A DNA stretch of 64,000 nt from Hyphomonadaceae bacterium (GTDB lineage Bacteria; Pseudomonadota; Alphaproteobacteria; Caulobacterales; Aquidulcibacteraceae), in contig JAHDXR010000005.1 in the NCBI GenBank assembly GCA_023384105.1, positions 1-64,000 on the forward strand. Direction: 5' to 3'. Each line of letters begins with the position of its first letter. Within the stretch, counting starts at the first letter, position 1. Shown piece after piece: positions 31,936 through 43,366 of the stretch. The notes under the pieces are model-generated. The model was not told the DNA's origin, ran no database searches, and saw nothing but the letters and a program-made list of their open reading frames with translations. The position numbers and the translations under genes are program-made.

Positions 31936-34524
31936 ATGTCTGACGGCAACGAACAAAAAGAAGCCCCGAGCGGCCGCAAGCCGCTGACCCTGACGCGCAC
32001 CACCTCGACCGGCACCGTGCGTCAGAGCTTCAGCCATGGCCGCACGAAGCAAGTGGCCGTCGAAGTGCGCGAGAAGCGCGCGATCAACCGGCCCGGCGCC
32101 GGCGCGGGCGCGCCGTCCGCGCCAGGCCCCGGCGTGCCGCCGCCTTTGCGCACGCGCGCCGCGCCGGCAGCCGAACCCGCGCCCAAGCCGCAGCCGCCCG
32201 GCGGCATCAGCGACGAGGAAGCGCGCCGCCGCGACGAGGCCGTGCGCCGCGCGCTGGCCGAGCGCGAAGCACGCGAGCAGCGCCTGCGCGCCGAAGAAGA
32301 AAAGCGCCGCGCGCTCGAGGACGCGCAGCGCCGCAAAGCCGCCGAGGACGAAGCGCTCGCCGCCGAAGCCGAAGCGCGCCGCCGCGCCGAAACGGAGGCC
32401 GAGGAAGCCGCCGCGGCTGCGCAAGCCGTCGAGCAGCGCCCCAGCGCTCCCGCCGCATCCCAGCGTCCGGCCGCGCCGCAGGCGCAGCCGCCGCAACGCA
32501 GCGACGCCGGCCTGCTCGACGAACTGGGCGGCCGCATCAAGTCCGCGCGCAAGCCGCTGGCGCCGGCGCCGGTCAAGCCCGCCAAGAAGGGCGAGCCGGA
32601 GCGCCGCAAAGGCAAGCTCACGCTCGACATGGTCGAACGCGAAGTGGCGGGCGATGACGATCGCGTCCGTTCGCTCGCGGCCTATCGCCGTGCCCAGCAG
32701 AAAGAGAAGGAGCGCCGCGCCAAGATGATGGGCGGCGGCGGCGAGCGCGAACAGATCAAGCGCGAAGTCGTCATTCCGGAAACCATCACGGTCCAGGAGC
32801 TGGCGAACCGGATGGCTGTGCGCGTCGCCGACATCATCAAGTTCATGATGCGCCAAGGCCAGATGATGAAGCAGGCCGATGAGCTCGATGCGGACACCGC
32901 CGAGCTGGTCGCGACCGAGTTCGGCCACAGCGTGAAGCGCGTCGCCGAATCCGACGTCGAAGAAGGCCTCGCCGGCGATATCGTCGACAGCGAAGAGAAC
33001 CTGAAGCCGCGTCCCCCGGTCGTGACCGTGATGGGCCACGTCGACCACGGCAAGACCTCGCTGCTCGATGCGCTGCGCCAGACCGACGTCGCCGCCGGCG
33101 AAGCGGGCGGCATCACCCAGCATATCGGCGCCTATCAGGTGCGCCTGGCCGACGGCCAGCGCGTGACCTTCCTCGATACGCCCGGCCACGCCGCGTTCAC
33201 CGCCATGCGCGCCCGCGGCGCGCAGGTGACGGACATTGTCGTGCTGGTGGTGGCCGCCGACGACGGCGTCATGCCGCAGACGGTGGAAGCCATCAATCAC
33301 GCCAGGGCCTCGGGCGCGCCGATCATCGTGGCGATCAACAAGATCGACAAGCCGGACGCCAATCCGCAACGCGTGCTGACGGAGCTGCTGCAGCACGAGA
33401 TCATCACCGAAGCGCACGGCGGCGACACGCTCGCGGTCGAGGTCTCGGCGACCAAGCGGACCAATCTCGACAAGCTGGTCGAGACCATCCTGCTGCAGGC
33501 GGAAGTGATGGATCTGAAGGCCAACCCGGATCGTCCGGCCGAAGCCACGGTGATCGAATCGAAGCTCGATCGCGGCCGCGGCACGGTGGCGACGGTGCTG
33601 GTGCAGAAGGGCACGCTGAAGCGCGGCGACATCGTCGTCGTCGGCGCCCAGATGGGCCGCATCCGCGCCCTCACCAACGAGCGCGGCCAGCAGCTGCAAA
33701 GCGCCGGCCCGTCCGAGCCGGTCGAGATCATGGGCCTCGAAGGCGTGCCCGATCCGGGCGACACGCTGAACGTGGTCGAGAACGAAAACCGCGCCCGCGA
33801 AGTCGCCAACTACCGCCAGCGCATCAAGCAGCGGCAGAAGGCGAGCAGCGGCCCGGGCGTTCGCACCTCGCTCGAAAACATGATGGCCAAGTTCAAGGAT
33901 TCGACGGCGAAAGAGCTGCCGGTCCTGATCAAGGCCGACGTGCAGGGTTCGGCGGAAGCCATCGTCGGCTCGCTGGAAAAGCTCGCGCACGAGGAGGTGC
34001 GCGCGCGCGTCGTGCTTTCGGGCGTGGGCGGCATCAACGAGTCGGACGTGCAGCTGGCGAAGACCTCGGGCGCGCCGCTCATCGGCTTCAACGTCCGCGC
34101 CTCGAAGGAGGCGCGCGACCTGGCCGAGCGCGAAGGCGTCGAAATCCGCTATTACGCGATCATCTACGACCTGATCGACGACATCAAAGGCGTCATGTCG
34201 GGCATGCTCGCGCCGCAAACGCGCGAGACCTTCCTCGGCAACGCGCAGGTGCTGGAGGTGTTCAACATCTCCAAGGTCGGCAAGGTCGCCGGCTGCCGCG
34301 TCACCGACGGCGTGGTCCGCAAGGGCGCCAAGGTCCGCATCCTGCGCGACAACGTCGTGATCCAGGAAATGGGCGTGCTGACGACGCTGAAGCGCTTCAA
34401 GGACGAAGTGAACGAAGTCGTCGCCGGCCAGGAATGCGGCATGAGCTTCGGTCCGTTCCAGGACATCAAGCAAGGCGACGTGATCGAGTGCTTCAACGTC
34501 GAAGTAGTGCAGCGGTCGCTCTGA
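31936..34524 (+). CDS. infB: Translation initiation factor IF-2
   Basis: 862-residue GTPase that delivers initiator tRNA. A long charged N-terminus (about 1-250, Ala/Arg/Glu-rich helices after an N-terminal [16 protein letters not shown] motif) precedes IF2_N ([16 protein letters not shown]), then the G domain with [22 protein letters not shown] and NKIDKP, and domains II-IV. The domain order and length are normal for Alphaproteobacteria. 65 bases separate it from ylxR, and it is part of the nusA operon. Confidence 0.97.
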   Translation: MSDGNEQKEAPSGRKPLTLTRTTSTGTVRQSFSHGRTKQVAVEVREKRAINRPGAGAGAPSAPGPGVPPPLRTRAAPAAEPAPKPQPPGGISDEEARRRDEAVRRALAEREAREQRLRAEEEKRRALEDAQRRKAAEDEALAAEAEARRRAETEAEEAAAAAQAVEQRPSAPAASQRPAAPQAQPPQRSDAGLLDELGGRIKSARKPLAPAPVKPAKKGEPERRKGKLTLDMVEREVAGDDDRVRSLAAYRRAQQKEKERRAKMMGGGGEREQIKREVVIPETITVQELANRMAVRVADIIKFMMRQGQMMKQADELDADTAELVATEFGHSVKRVAESDVEEGLAGDIVDSEENLKPRPPVVTVMGHVDHGKTSLLDALRQTDVAAGEAGGITQHIGAYQVRLADGQRVTFLDTPGHAAFTAMRARGAQVTDIVVLVVAADDGVMPQTVEAINHARASGAPIIVAINKIDKPDANPQRVLTELLQHEIITEAHGGDTLAVEVSATKRTNLDKLVETILLQAEVMDLKANPDRPAEATVIESKLDRGRGTVATVLVQKGTLKRGDIVVVGAQMGRIRALTNERGQQLQSAGPSEPVEIMGLEGVPDPGDTLNVVENENRAREVANYRQRIKQRQKASSGPGVRTSLENMMAKFKDSTAKELPVLIKADVQGSAEAIVGSLEKLAHEEVRARVVLSGVGGINESDVQLAKTSGAPLIGFNVRASKEARDLAEREGVEIRYYAIIYDLIDDIKGVMSGMLAPQTRETFLGNAQVLEVFNISKVGKVAGCRVTDGVVRKGAKVRILRDNVVIQEMGVLTTLKRFKDEVNEVVAGQECGMSFGPFQDIKQGDVIECFNVEVVQRSL

Positions 34525-34532
34525 GGCAGGGA

Positions 34533-35120
34533 ATGCGCGGGGTAGTCGTGGCGGCGATGGCGGCGGTGCTGGCGCTAGGCGCATGCCAGCGCGAACGCCC
34601 TAACGAGAAGCTGCCGGGCGAACGCCCGGTGACGGTCGTCGAGCCGGAAACGCGCGTCGACGCGGTGCCGCAGGAAGAGCCGGCGGTGGCGCGCTCGCAG
34701 TGGCGCGCGTCGACCGAGCAGACCCGCAGCGTGACCGGCAATCTGCGCGTCAGCCTCGAAGGCCGCCGCGGCGGGCCGGTTGTGTTCGCCTTCGCAAACG
34801 GCATCACGGTGCGGGCGCAGCCCTACAATGTCGTGCCGGCGGATCAGCGGTCCGGCTCCGGCGGGCAGAGCTTCGCCGCCGTCCTCGGCGGCGATCCGCG
34901 CGTGGAGGCCTATCTCTACCGTGTGCTCGACGAAAACCTGATCCCCGGACGCCAGACCGGTTTGTGCGGCGAGGCGACGGCCCGGCATCTGGCGGTCAGC
35001 GAATTCGTGGATTCCAGCGGCCGCTGGGTGTTCAAGATCGCGGCCTTCCGCGGCGAAGCGCAGCCGCCGTCGAGCGCCGATCCGGAGCTGTGCGCCGCCT
35101 ACGCGTATACGGCGCAGTAG
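34533..35120 (+). CDS. Putative lipoprotein inserted between infB and rbfA
   Basis: 195-residue exported protein. Signal peptide with lipobox LGAC (Cys about residue 19), then a Pro/Glu-rich linker (about 20-60) and a globular domain with two Cys (TGLCGEATAR, PELCAAYAY), perhaps disulphide-linked. No known family recognised. ATG 34533 follows GGCAGGGA and lies 8 bases after infB, so it is cotranscribed. infB and rbfA are normally adjacent, so a lipoprotein here is unusual. Confidence 0.75.
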   Translation: MRGVVVAAMAAVLALGACQRERPNEKLPGERPVTVVEPETRVDAVPQEEPAVARSQWRASTEQTRSVTGNLRVSLEGRRGGPVVFAFANGITVRAQPYNVVPADQRSGSGGQSFAAVLGGDPRVEAYLYRVLDENLIPGRQTGLCGEATARHLAVSEFVDSSGRWVFKIAAFRGEAQPPSSADPELCAAYAYTAQ

Positions 35121-35137
35121 GAAGCGGTAAGAAGACG

Positions 35138-35548
35138 ATGAAACGCAGGTCGCGAGGTCATGAGGGCGCGGGTCCGTCGCAACGGCAGTTGCGCGCGGCC
35201 GAACTCGTGCGCCACGCGCTGGTGGAGATCGTCGCCCGCGAGGATCTGCGCGATCCCGATCTGCAGGGCGCTTCGATCACGATCGGCGAAGTGCGCGCCT
35301 CGCCCGATCTCAAGCACATGACGGCGTTCGTCTCGGCGCTGGGTCCGAACGATCCGCAGAGAATCGCCAACGGCCTCACGCGCTCCGCCGGATTTCTGCG
35401 CGGCCGGCTGGCGAAGGCGATTGATCTGCGCTTCACGCCCGAACTGCATTTTCAGCCCGACGTTTCCTACGACGAAGCGCGCCACATCGATGAATTGCTC
35501 GCGAGCCCCGAAGTGGCGCGCGACCTGAAGCGCGAGGACGAAGCGTGA
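35138..35548 (+). CDS. rbfA: Ribosome-binding factor A
   Basis: 136-residue 30S maturation factor with a KH-like fold. Family segments QLRAAELVRHALVEIVARED, HMTAFVSALG and RFTPELHFQPDVSYDEA with the terminal HIDELL are present. ATG 35138 begins MKRRSRGHEG, a normal alphaproteobacterial RbfA start, after GGTAAGAAG. It follows the lipoprotein gene and precedes the inverted toxin-antitoxin remnant. Confidence 0.95.
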   Translation: MKRRSRGHEGAGPSQRQLRAAELVRHALVEIVAREDLRDPDLQGASITIGEVRASPDLKHMTAFVSALGPNDPQRIANGLTRSAGFLRGRLAKAIDLRFTPELHFQPDVSYDEARHIDELLASPEVARDLKREDEA

Positions 35549-35550
35549 GC

Positions 35551-35832
35551 CTACTTCCGCCTGCGCTGCCTGGCGTGAACGACGGCGCGAATCTCGATGT
35601 GTTCGGCGTTGACGCGATAAATCACCAGGTAGGGTGTTCACGGGACAACGAGTTGACGCAGATGCCGATGGCGAGGAGATGGCGGCGCCATTTCCGGGAA
35701 ATGCTCAAGCAACGCCACCGCGGTAAGGATACGCTCGCCGACGCGATCCGCTCCCGCAGGGCTCTCACGCCGCAGAAAGGCGATGGCCGAGTCGAAATCG
35801 CGTCTCGCGCCGTCACCCCAGACAACGGCCAT
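35551..35832 (-). pseudogene. ParE/RelE-type toxin interrupted by an in-frame TGA
   Basis: From ATG 35832 the frame reads MAVVWGDGARRDFDSAIAFL and continues to RQLVVP. It meets TGA at 35638-35640, then goes on in the same frame TPYLVIYRVNAEHIEIRAVVH to TAG at 35551. ParE toxins normally have VPGTPYLVIYRV here, so a GGA to TGA change explains the break. The truncated product lacks the last beta strand and C-terminal region. The start overlaps the 3' end of the antitoxin gene by about 20 bases, the usual antitoxin-first layout. Probably inactive; a sequencing error is the alternative. Confidence 0.8.
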
Positions 35833-36037
35833 CAACGCGGCCGGTTGCGGAAAGCGCGGACAACGTCCTCATGCGCTCGTCAGCGTCGAGCCGGGCCTCG
35901 ATCGCCGCCCATTGCTCTGCGCTGAGCAAATCCTCGCCTGCCTCATCGAGCATCAAGTCGATCTGGGCGGCGATCGCTTCTTGCTCCTTTTCTGGCAATG
36001 AACGCAGGCGGGCAATAGTGCTGTCGAGATTAGCCAT
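35813..36037 (-). CDS. Antitoxin of the ParE-like module
   Basis: 74-residue acidic protein, MANLDSTIARLRSLPEKEQE at the start, then AAQIDLMLDEAGEDLLSAEQWAAIEARL. This helical pattern matches short antitoxins that precede ParE/RelE toxins. The frame is intact. The overlap with the toxin start suggests translational coupling. With the toxin broken, it may be relic or may still counter a related toxin elsewhere. It interrupts rbfA-truB and is on the opposite strand to the translation operon. Confidence 0.7.
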   Translation of the reverse strand: MANLDSTIARLRSLPEKEQEAIAAQIDLMLDEAGEDLLSAEQWAAIEARLDADERMRTLSALSATGRVDGRCLG

Positions 36038-36100
36038 ATTTGAATTTTACCATTTTACTCCCGCCCGAGCCAGTTCGGCTCTCGGCGCTAGGATTTAGCC

Positions 36101-37057
36101 ATGGGCCGCCGCAGGAAGGGCGAGGATGTCTCGGGCTGGGTCGTGCTCGACAAGCCCGACGACATGACCTCGACGCACGCCGTCTCCGCCATCCGCCGCA
36201 TCTTCAACGCGCAGAAGGCGGGCCATGCCGGCACGCTCGATCCGCTCGCCTCCGGCGTGCTGCCGATCGCGCTGGGAGAGGCGACCAAGACCGTGCCGTG
36301 GCTGATGGAAGCCAAGAAGACCTACGTCTTCATTATCAAATGGGGCGTCTCGACCGACACCCAGGACCGCGAAGGCAAGGAAATCGCCGCCAGCGACGTC
36401 CGCCCGACGCCTGAAGCCATCCGCGCGGCGCTGCCGGACTTCATCGGCGAGATCGAGCAGATCCCGCCCCAGTTCAGCGCCGTGAAGGTCGATGGCGAGC
36501 GCGCCTACGACATCGCCCGCTCGGGCGAGACGGTGGAATTGGAGCCGCGCAAGGTCACGGTTTACGAAGCCGAACTGCTCGGGACCGAGGGCGACGACCT
36601 CGCCACGTTCCGGGTTCGCTCCGGAAAGGGGTTCTATATCAGAGCCTTGGTCCGCGATCTCGCGGCCAGGCTGGGCGCGGAAGGCCATGTCTGGCGGCTG
36701 CGCCGGACCGCCGTCGGCCCGTTTACCGAGGCCGATTCGGTCACCCTCGACGCGCTCGAGGATTTGCGCCATAAGGGCGCCGCGTCAGAACGCCTGAAAC
36801 CCGTTGAGACCGCGCTGGACGACATCCCGGCCCTGGCCATCAACGGAGAGGACGCGTTCAAGCTCAGACAGGGACGGCCGATCGTCCTCCTCCCGCATGT
36901 GGTGGAGACGCTGAAGCCCAAGTTCCGCGACCGCGTTATCGGCGGCGTGGACGCATCCCGGGCCGCCGTCGCCCTGTTCCAGGGCAAGGCGGTTGCGCTG
37001 GGCGACGTGCGGGCCGGCAAGTTTTCGCCGACCCGCGTGTTTCACCTCCCAGACTAA
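36101..37057 (+). CDS. truB: tRNA pseudouridine(55) synthase
   Basis: Forms pseudouridine 55 in the T-arm of tRNA. 318 residues. The signature [22 protein letters not shown] contains the catalytic Asp. [17 protein letters not shown] at the N-terminus and [17 protein letters not shown] later are typical; a C-terminal TruB_C domain follows. It is 11 bases from rpsO. The leftward antitoxin start is 63 bases upstream, so a promoter probably lies in between. Confidence 0.96.
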   Translation: MGRRRKGEDVSGWVVLDKPDDMTSTHAVSAIRRIFNAQKAGHAGTLDPLASGVLPIALGEATKTVPWLMEAKKTYVFIIKWGVSTDTQDREGKEIAASDVRPTPEAIRAALPDFIGEIEQIPPQFSAVKVDGERAYDIARSGETVELEPRKVTVYEAELLGTEGDDLATFRVRSGKGFYIRALVRDLAARLGAEGHVWRLRRTAVGPFTEADSVTLDALEDLRHKGAASERLKPVETALDDIPALAINGEDAFKLRQGRPIVLLPHVVETLKPKFRDRVIGGVDASRAAVALFQGKAVALGDVRAGKFSPTRVFHLPD

Positions 37058-37068
37058 GAGGAGTTCCG

Positions 37069-37338
37069 ATGTCGGTGACTGCAGAGCGCAAGGCTGCGCT
37101 CATTAAAGACAATGCGAAGAGCAAGAACGATACGGGTTCGCCCGAAGTTCAGGCTGCGATCCTCTCCGAGCGTATCACCAACCTCACCGAGCACTTCAAG
37201 ACGCATAAGAAGGACAACCACTCGCGCCAGGGCCTGCTGAAGATGGTCAGCCAGCGCCGCCGGTTGCTCGACTTTCTGAAGAAGAAGGATGCAGCGCGCT
37301 ATCAGGCGCTGATCGAGAAGCTGGGTCTGCGTCGCTGA
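37069..37338 (+). CDS. rpsO: 30S ribosomal protein S15
   Basis: 89 residues, exact family length. [21 protein letters not shown], the [12 protein letters not shown] motif and the C-terminal [12 protein letters not shown] are characteristic. AAGAGGAG precedes the ATG. The truB-rpsO-pnp order is the standard one; the rpsO-pnp spacer is expanded by a palindromic element. Confidence 0.97.
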   Translation: MSVTAERKAALIKDNAKSKNDTGSPEVQAAILSERITNLTEHFKTHKKDNHSRQGLLKMVSQRRRLLDFLKKKDAARYQALIEKLGLRR

Positions 37339-37344
37339 GCGCAA

Positions 37345-37500
37345 CCCTCGTCCTCTCCCCTGTGGGAGAGGACGGCGCTCGCTTTGCGGGCGCAGGTGAG
37401 GGGTGCCGGCGCTGACGCGTCAGACCTCACGCTTCCACCCCTCATTCGTCTCGACGCTTCGCGTCGAGCCGCCTTCTCCCGCAAGGGAAGAAGGCCGAGG
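37345..37500. repeat. Palindromic repeat element in the rpsO-pnp spacer
   Basis: Contains GTCCTCTCCC-CTGT-GGGAGAGGAC (37350-37373), CTCGACGC-TTC-GCGTCGAG (37450-37468) and an imperfect arm CCTTCTCCC-GCAA-GGGAAGAAGG after it. The layout resembles the rimP-nusA element (terminal CTCCCC-type palindromes around a core). The 264-base spacer has no gene. The hairpins may act as terminator, RNase processing or mRNA-stability elements between rpsO and pnp. Confidence 0.6.
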
Positions 37501-37602
37501 AACGAACCTTCGGCCATCCGGGCCGGAGGCAATCCGCGCAACGGCCGCCGTTGCGCATGCACGCGGCGCTGAGGCAGGGGCCTTATCGCCTGGAGTACGA
37601 CG

Positions 37603-39834
<2,232 letters not shown>

Positions 39835-39857
39835 GGCCGAGACGCCGTGACAAAGCA

Positions 39858-39893
39858 GAAAGCCCGCTTCGCAAGAGGCGGGCTTTCCTGTTT
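39858..39893 (+). terminator. Intrinsic terminator after pnp
   Basis: Stem GAAAGCCCGC (39858-39867) with GCGGGCTTTC (39878-39887), loop TTCGCAAGAG, then CTGTTT. It lies 24 bases after the pnp stop and closes the translation superoperon. Confidence 0.8.
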
Positions 39894-39902
39894 AGTGCGC
39901 CG

Positions 39903-40121
39903 ATGGCCGTTGTCGTGCTCGCGAAATTCGCCTCGCTGTCGGAGGCGATGGTGGCGAAATCGCTGCTGGAGGCGGAAGGCGTCGGCGTGGTCATGCCGGA
40001 GCAGGGCTTGGTCGCGGGCCAGCTCGACGCCGGCGTCATGGGCGGCTGGCGGCTGCTGGTGATCGAGGAAGAGCTGGCGACGGCGCAGAAGATCCTGATC
40101 GACGCAAACGTCGGTTTCTAG
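39903..40121 (+). CDS. DUF2007-type small protein
   Basis: 72 residues. AVVVLAKFASLSEAMVAKSLLEAEGV followed by a beta-rich end with GGWRLLVIEEELATAQKIL fits the DUF2007 (putative signal-transducing) fold, a ferredoxin-like small domain of unknown role. No strong ribosome binding site. It begins just after the pnp terminator, so has a separate or read-through promoter. Family call is from the pattern, not from a search. Confidence 0.7.
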   Translation: MAVVVLAKFASLSEAMVAKSLLEAEGVGVVMPEQGLVAGQLDAGVMGGWRLLVIEEELATAQKILIDANVGF

Positions 40122-40125
40122 CGGC

Positions 40126-40150
40126 GGAACCAACCCCTGGTTCCAGGGTT
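40126..40150 (+). promoter_or_regulatory. Alternative hairpins before the small gene
   Basis: GGAACCA-ACCCC-TGGTTCC (40126-40144) and the overlapping pairing AACCCCTGG with CCAGGGTT (40132-40150) exclude each other. They lie between the DUF2007 stop and the strong ribosome binding site of the next small gene. They could be a terminator for the former or a small switch; nothing more can be shown. Confidence 0.35.
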
Positions 40151-40170
40151 GTCGTCGCGAGGAGGAGCGT

Positions 40171-40365
40171 ATGGCGCAGCGGCGACCCCCAGAGCGGCCG
40201 GCGCCGTTGGCGCGGCCGCATCCGGAACGCATCACACACGGGGCGGTTCGGCCCGAAGCGCCTGAAGACACGCCCGAAGCACGCGAGGGCCTGGCCGACG
40301 AAATCGGCATCGAGATCGACAACGCCCGCGAGCGGCCGCAGCCCGGCGACGACCGTTCGAGCTAA
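40171..40365 (+). CDS. Small Pro/Arg-rich hypothetical protein
   Basis: 64 residues, highly polar and Pro/Arg/Glu-rich (PPERPAPLARPHPER, then ADEIGIEIDNARERPQPGDD). Probably largely disordered. No family recognised. The main support is a strong ribosome binding site, GAGGAGGAG, 5-6 bases upstream of the ATG. The opposite strand is also open here, so the call is tentative. Confidence 0.45.
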   Translation: MAQRRPPERPAPLARPHPERITHGAVRPEAPEDTPEAREGLADEIGIEIDNARERPQPGDDRSS

Positions 40366-40530
40366 AGCATCGTGTATGGACCGCCGGCGTCCCGCCGGCA
40401 TGCAGCGGTTCCGTCAGCGCCGCCTATGCAAATCTAACTGTGGTCGCCGGCGGGGACCCCGATAGCGATCCAAACGCCAAAGCTCATACGAACGATCTTG
40501 GTCCGGATGACCGCGCGGTCAAGCCGCGTC

Positions 40531-41118
40531 TCAATGGCGTCGAAGCCAAAGCCGATCCCAGAACACGCCGGGCATAATCGGGGATTCGGCGTAGTGCGTT
40601 CTCACGCAGTCCAAGCCCACGGCGCGCGCCGCCGCTTTGGTTTCATCCGCTGAAACCTCGAACATGCGCCGCCCTGGCGGCACGGCGCCGTGCCGCAAAG
40701 TGATCATCAGCACGCCGCCGCGCGCGACGAGCGCGGCGACAATCGGCATCATGCGCGCCCGTTCGGCCGCGTCGAAATGCATCCACACCGCCGACATCCA
40801 AACGACATCGAACACACGGCCGCGCACGCTGGCGAGATCGGGAAGGCGGTCATCGATCCAGGCGATGTTCGGTTCGGGATGCAGCTTCATCGCGCCCTCG
40901 CGCATGGCGCGCGTCGGTTCGATGGCGGTGACGTCATCGCCGCGTGCGGCGAACCACGCTGCATCGCGGCCCGTGCCCGCGCCGATATCGAGCACGCGAA
41001 TGCGCGGCGGTGGAATAAGATCGAGCGGGCCGGGATGCGCCGCCTCGAAGCTCATCGCCTCGTAGCGCTTTAACAGCTCCGGCGCTTCGTGTTCGTAGCC
41101 CTGGTTGCTCGCGCTCAC
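40531..41118 (-). CDS. Class I SAM-dependent methyltransferase
   Basis: 195 residues. SAM motif I is VLDIGAGTGRDAAWFAARG (about 45-63), with Asp in VWMSAVWMHF after motif II and GGVLMITLRHG at motif III. The methylated substrate is not evident. It starts with GTG at 41118, overlapping the fabI stop (GTGA), so it is translated with fabI. A longer in-frame version to 41268 would lie inside fabI and is rejected. A hairpin at about 40395-40412 (GCCGGCG-TCC-CGCCGGC) lies downstream. Confidence 0.82.
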   Translation of the reverse strand: MSASNQGYEHEAPELLKRYEAMSFEAAHPGPLDLIPPPRIRVLDIGAGTGRDAAWFAARGDDVTAIEPTRAMREGAMKLHPEPNIAWIDDRLPDLASVRGRVFDVVWMSAVWMHFDAAERARMMPIVAALVARGGVLMITLRHGAVPPGRRMFEVSADETKAAARAVGLDCVRTHYAESPIMPGVFWDRLWLRRH

Positions 41119-41930
41119 TCCTCGCCCGCGCTCGGCACGCCGACGATGTGGAAGCCGGCGTCGACGTGGACCACTTCGCCGGTGGTCGAGCGGCCGAGAT
41201 CGGAGAGCAGCCAGAGCGCGCAGCCGGCGATGCCCTCCATCGAAGTGTCCTCCTTCATCACCGACCATTCGCGGCCGGTGCTGATGAGGCCGCGCCCGCC
41301 CTGGATGCCGGCGATGGCGAGCGTGCGCATGGCGCCGGCGCTGATCGCGTTGACGCGAATGCCGGCGGGCCCGAGATCGCGCGCCATGTAGCGCATCGAC
41401 GCTTCAAGCGCGGCCTTGGCGACGCCCATCACGTTGTAGCTCGGCAGCACGCGCTCGGCGCCGAGATAGGTCAGCGTCACCATCGCGCCGCCGCGGCCCA
41501 TAAGCTTCGCCGCGCGCTTGCCGGCGGCGACGAACGAGAACGCCGAGATATCCATCGAGCGCAGGAAGTTCTCGCGCGTCGTGTTCTCGATGAACGAGCC
41601 TTTCAGTTCGTTCTTGTCGGAGAAGGCGATGGAGTGAACGAGAAAGTCGAGCTTGCCCCAGCGCTTTTCGAGTTCGGCGAACACGGCGTCGAGCTGCGTA
41701 TCGTTGGTGGCGTCGCATTCGAGCATGATGCTGGCGCCGATCGATTCCACCAGCGGCCGGACGCGCCTCTCCAGCGCCTCGCCCTGATAGGTGAAGGCCA
41801 GTTCCGCGCCCTGCGCGGCGAGCTGGCTGGCGATGCCCCAGGCGATCGACTTGTCGTTGGCGACGCCCATGATCAGGCCGCGCCTGCCGCGCATCAGATC
41901 GCCCTTCGGAAACACCCACTCGTCGGCCAT
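41115..41930 (-). CDS. fabI: Enoyl-ACP reductase FabI
   Basis: Last reduction of the fatty-acid elongation cycle, NADH-dependent. 271 residues with GLIMGVANDKSIAWGIA (cofactor loop), and Tyr and Lys of the Y-x6-K motif in TYLGAERVLPSYNVMGVAKAAL. It is the target of triclosan in other bacteria. ATG 41930 gives the usual start; ten upstream codons are not conserved. It lies near fabB and fabA on the same strand but separated by a 210-base gap with a terminator, so it has its own promoter. Confidence 0.95.
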   Translation of the reverse strand: MADEWVFPKGDLMRGRRGLIMGVANDKSIAWGIASQLAAQGAELAFTYQGEALERRVRPLVESIGASIMLECDATNDTQLDAVFAELEKRWGKLDFLVHSIAFSDKNELKGSFIENTTRENFLRSMDISAFSFVAAGKRAAKLMGRGGAMVTLTYLGAERVLPSYNVMGVAKAALEASMRYMARDLGPAGIRVNAISAGAMRTLAIAGIQGGRGLISTGREWSVMKEDTSMEGIAGCALWLLSDLGRSTTGEVVHVDAGFHIVGVPSAGEE

Positions 41931-42104
41931 GGCTCGAAACTCCTGTTTGTCCCGAGCCAATAGCCTCTTTGCGACGGAATCGGAACCCAGAAGCGGCGGC
42001 GGCGTTCTGCGCTCGGATGCGTCAGGATTGGTTTGGCCGGGGACGCTGACCGGATGGGCGATGCCGCGACGACCTAACCCCTCGTCTCACCGGGATCGCT
42101 TCGG

Positions 42105-42132
42105 GCGCCGGCTCGCGGGAGCGGGCCGGCGC
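42105..42132 (-). terminator. Hairpin after fabB
   Basis: GCGCCGGC (42105-42112) pairs with GCCGGCGC (42125-42132), immediately downstream of the fabB stop (42140) on the minus strand. It lacks a long T run. The rest of 41931-42104 has no gene and must contain the fabI promoter. Confidence 0.55.
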
Positions 42133-42139
42133 TTGCTTC

Positions 42140-43354
42140 TCAAGCCGCTACGCGGGTGAAGGCCAGCGTCGCGTTGGTGCCGCCGAAGCCGAACGAGTTC
42201 GACAGCACGCAATCGAGCTTCTTATCCAGCGTCTCGCGCACGATCGGCAGGCCCTCGAACGCGGGATCGAGTTCCTCGATGTGGGCGCTCTTGCAGACGA
42301 AGCTGTGGTTCAGCATCAGCAGCGAATAGATCGCTTCCTGCACGCCCGCCGCGCCGAGCGAATGGCCCGAGAGCGACTTGGTGGCGGAGATGAGCGGGAT
42401 CTTGTCGCCCCACACCGCGCGCACGGCTTCCATTTCCTTCACATCGCCGACCGGCGTCGAGGTGGCGTGCGGGTTGATGTAATCGACCGGGCGATCGAGA
42501 TAGCGCATCGCCATCTTCATGCAGCGCGCCGCGCCTTCGCCCGACGGGGCGACCATGTCGTAGCCGTCGCTGGTCGCGCCGTAGCCGGCGATTTCACCAT
42601 AGATTTTCGCACCACGCTTCCTGGCGCGCTGGTATTCCTCCAGCACCAGGACGCCGGCGCCGCCGGCAATGACGAAGCCGTCGCGGTTCTTGTCGAACGC
42701 GCGCGAGGCGCGGTCGGGCGTGTCGTTGTACTTCGAACTCATCGCGCCCATGGCGTCGAACAGCACCGAAAGCGTCCAGTCGAGCTCTTCCGAACCGCCG
42801 GCGAACATGATGTCCTGCTTGCCGCTTGAGATGTGTTCGTAAGCGTCGCCGATGCAGTGGGCGCTGGTGGCGCAGGCCGAGCTGATCGAATAATTGACGC
42901 CCTTGATTTCGAACGGCGTCGCCAGTGTGGCGCTCGCGGTCGAACTCATCGATTTCGGCACAGCGAAAGGCCCGACGCGCCGGGCGCCCTTTTCGCGCGC
43001 GGTGTCGGCCGCCGCGACGATCGCGTGCGCGGAGGGGCCGCCGGAGCCCATGATGATGCCGGTGCGCGGATTGGAGACGTCCTCGTGGGCGAGGCCGGCG
43101 TCGGCGATCGCCTCCTGCATGGCGATGTAGTTCCAGCCCGAGCCTTCGCCCATGAAGCGCATCACGCGCTTGTCGACGACCTCTTCCGGCTTCACCTGCG
43201 GTTCGCCGTGCACCTGGCAGCGCATGCCTTTTTCGGCGTATTCGGGTGCGGCGCGGATGCCGCTACGGGCCAGCTTCAGGCTCTCCAGCGTTTCCGGCAC
43301 GTTCCTGCCGATCGAGGAGACGATCCCCATGCCGGTGACGACGACGCGACGCAT
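42140..43354 (-). CDS. fabB: Beta-ketoacyl-ACP synthase I
   Basis: Condensing enzyme needed for unsaturated fatty acid elongation. 404 residues. The Cys-His-His triad is visible: Cys in [14 protein letters not shown], His in [11 protein letters not shown], His in [12 protein letters not shown]. The adjacent fabA 12 bases upstream is the usual anaerobic unsaturated fatty-acid pair. Confidence 0.96.
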   Translation of the reverse strand: MRRVVVTGMGIVSSIGRNVPETLESLKLARSGIRAAPEYAEKGMRCQVHGEPQVKPEEVVDKRVMRFMGEGSGWNYIAMQEAIADAGLAHEDVSNPRTGIIMGSGGPSAHAIVAAADTAREKGARRVGPFAVPKSMSSTASATLATPFEIKGVNYSISSACATSAHCIGDAYEHISSGKQDIMFAGGSEELDWTLSVLFDAMGAMSSKYNDTPDRASRAFDKNRDGFVIAGGAGVLVLEEYQRARKRGAKIYGEIAGYGATSDGYDMVAPSGEGAARCMKMAMRYLDRPVDYINPHATSTPVGDVKEMEAVRAVWGDKIPLISATKSLSGHSLGAAGVQEAIYSLLMLNHSFVCKSAHIEELDPAFEGLPIVRETLDKKLDCVLSNSFGFGGTNATLAFTRVAA

Positions 43355-43366
43355 TGGCTGGCGCTC

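Noticed and set aside
31705-34584. Minus-strand open frame of 959 codons opposite infB
   Set aside because: Antisense shadow of IF-2; repetitive Arg/His/Asp composition and no recognisable domain.
35638-35640. Selenocysteine or programmed read-through at the toxin TGA
   Set aside because: No selenocysteine insertion structure was seen and ParE toxins have Gly here, so a nonsense mutation is simpler.
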